Part shown: in pieces, positions 4,782 to 6,266 of the stretch | How the letters are laid out: every line of letters starts with the position of its first letter | Position numbering within the stretch: position 1 is the stretch's first letter | From: an uncultured cyanobacterium | GTDB lineage: Bacteria > Cyanobacteriota > Vampirovibrionia > Gastranaerophilales > Gastranaerophilaceae | Assembly: GCA_945836835.1 (NCBI GenBank) | Contig: CAMAML010000077.1 | Span: 1-6,266, forward strand | DNA length: 6,266 nt | Direction: 5' to 3' | Notes under the pieces: generated by a model | What the model saw: only the letters and a program-made list of their open reading frames with translations | What the model was told of the DNA's origin: nothing | Databases searched by the model: none | Made by a program: the position numbers and the translations under genes

Positions 4782-6260
4782 ATGTCAGAAAATCTGAAAT
4801 CTGAAAATACGACGTTTTTATCAAATACGGTAATGGATTTTTGCGAAGATATTATTACCGTCAAGGATTTAGATTTTAGGATTATTGATTACAACAAGGC
4901 TTTTATAAAGCATATAAAAATTTCCGACAGGGACAAAATCATCGGGAAAAAGATTAAGGATTTGGTGGACGAAAAGTCTGCCGAGTTTTTGAGGCGTAAA
5001 ATCGAGCGGGTCAGAAAGACCCTTAAATCTCAAAAATATCTTTTTACGATTATTATTGACGGCAAAAAGATTTATCTGAAACAATGCACAAACCCTATCA
5101 TACAAAATGGTGAACTAATCGGATATATCACTATTTCACGGGATGTTACCGAGGAAGAAAACCTTAAACGTGAAATGTTACAGACAAACTCCCAATTAAA
5201 TACTCTTTTGGAATACATTCCGCTTAACGTCTATATGAAAGACAAGAACAAGAACTATATAACCGGTTCAAAACATGCAAGAGATTTTGTCGAAAAAGGT
5301 ATTGATGCGTACGCAACCCCGAACGGAATTACGATTGATATGGAAGCTGTAGCCGATTTAACAGAAAAAGAGGATAATTACGTTCTTGAGACCAAAAAAC
5401 TTTTGCGTAAAGAAAAGTGTGCAATCGATTTTGACGGAATTGAACATTGGTACAGGGTTGTTAAAGCTCCGATTTTTTCAAAAACAAACGAAATCAACGG
5501 GCTTGTTACTATTACGAAAAATATTGATCTTGAGAAAAAACTCGAAAATCAGAAAGACTTATTCATCGCAACCCTCGTTCACGATATGAAGAACCCGCTA
5601 CTGGCACAAATTAGCAGCCTTAATCTCCTTTTAAAAGGCATGTTTGGAGAACTAAAGCCCGAGCAGAGAGAAATTCTTGAGCTTACGGCGGAGTCAGCAA
5701 ACTACATGAAAGAGATGTTACATTCTTTGCTGGCAACATACAAATACGACAACGGAATTGTAACGTTGGAAAAAACGGATTTCAATATCGATAATCTCTT
5801 CAAGGTTTGTCTTGCGGAGCATAAAGCCCTTGCTTCCGAAAATAACATTAAGGTTGAGTATTCAAATACGCTCAACGAGGACGAAAAAATATTGTGTGCC
5901 GACGAAAAACAAATAAGGCGTGTGATTTCAAACCTTATCAATAACGGGCTTAACTATTCGGACGAAGGAACAACATTTACGATTTTGGTCTACCGAAAGG
6001 ATGAAAACATCGTTATGGAGTTCAAAAATATCAGCCCCGAAATTCCACAAGAAGTTCTCGATTGTATTTTTGAAAAATACGTAACGACTGCATCGCAGTA
6101 CCAAAAAATCGGTTGCGGGCTGGGAATGTACTTGTCGAAAAAAGTTGTCGAAGCTCATAAGGGTAAGATTTATACGAATTGTAAAGGCAAAAATAACGAT
6201 TTTATTATCGAACTCCCGTTTAAAACTTCTTCCGAAAAGCCTCAAAAAATTGCTTGGTAA
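4782..6260 (+). CDS. Soluble PAS-PAS sensor histidine kinase
   Basis: This 492-residue two-component kinase has no membrane segment or signal peptide, so it should sense something in the cytoplasm. PAS domain 1 spans about 10-125 (ending ITISRDVTEEENLKRE) and PAS domain 2 about 135-255 (ending LVTITKNIDLEKKLE); both end in the usual linker to the next helix. The HisKA dimerisation domain follows, with the H-box LVHDMKNPL and phospho-acceptor His267. The ATPase domain has an N-box (RRVISNLINNGLNYS, 379-393), an F-box-like IFEKY (429-433) and an intact G2 box GCGLGMYLSKK (444-454). The G1 box is degenerate: NISPEIP (416-422) stands where DxGxG(I/V)P is usual. No ligand-specific residue can be named. 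No response regulator lies within the window, though only 6 nt remain after the stop, so a partner could follow. It sits 38 nt after tRNA-Gln with no terminator seen between them. Confidence 0.93.
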   Translation: MSENLKSENTTFLSNTVMDFCEDIITVKDLDFRIIDYNKAFIKHIKISDRDKIIGKKIKDLVDEKSAEFLRRKIERVRKTLKSQKYLFTIIIDGKKIYLKQCTNPIIQNGELIGYITISRDVTEEENLKREMLQTNSQLNTLLEYIPLNVYMKDKNKNYITGSKHARDFVEKGIDAYATPNGITIDMEAVADLTEKEDNYVLETKKLLRKEKCAIDFDGIEHWYRVVKAPIFSKTNEINGLVTITKNIDLEKKLENQKDLFIATLVHDMKNPLLAQISSLNLLLKGMFGELKPEQREILELTAESANYMKEMLHSLLATYKYDNGIVTLEKTDFNIDNLFKVCLAEHKALASENNIKVEYSNTLNEDEKILCADEKQIRRVISNLINNGLNYSDEGTTFTILVYRKDENIVMEFKNISPEIPQEVLDCIFEKYVTTASQYQKIGCGLGMYLSKKVVEAHKGKIYTNCKGKNNDFIIELPFKTSSEKPQKIAW

Positions 6261-6266
6261 TCGGTT

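Overview
The window is bacterial, compact and of moderate GC content. It most resembles a gut member of the Vampirovibrionia/Melainabacteria (Gastranaerophilales). That assignment is an inference. It rests on a pseudopilin with the FTLAEILITLGVIGVVAAV leader, a DING/DVFG core and a C-terminal NGWKIPDDYP motif, a style I associate with that lineage, and on a tRNA-Gln with a U1-A72 pair. No database search was possible.

Layout, left to right. Positions 1-98 hold a GC-rich inverted repeat and the ribosome binding site of a pilin-like gene. A pseudopilin CDS (99-1061, +) follows, and its 5' end is invaded or expanded by repeats. The FTLA leader motif is encoded three times, interleaved with three 35-bp units. 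Each unit starts with a 6-3-6 hairpin whose stem sequence differs between units while base pairing is kept. A perfect 10-bp hairpin (1069-1095) is shared as a terminator with the convergent gene for a membrane pyrophosphatase (hppA, 1123-3585, -). A 224-bp divergent intergenic region carries one promoter for hppA and one for a small HlyD-type membrane fusion/adaptor protein (3810-4586, +). Next come a good promoter and a tRNA-Gln(CUG) gene (4673-4743). Only 38 bp later a soluble two-PAS sensor histidine kinase begins (4782-6260, +) and fills the rest of the window.

The genes do not form one obvious pathway. Pseudopilin, ion-pumping pyrophosphatase and periplasmic adaptor are all envelope proteins. 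The kinase has no response regulator in the window and the adaptor has no transporter partner here. The most unusual part is the 5' end of the pilin gene. Covarying hairpins in tandem 35-bp units, read in two different frames inside one open reading frame, suggest a short palindromic repeat element living in coding sequence, possibly one that can switch the gene's frame by copy-number change.
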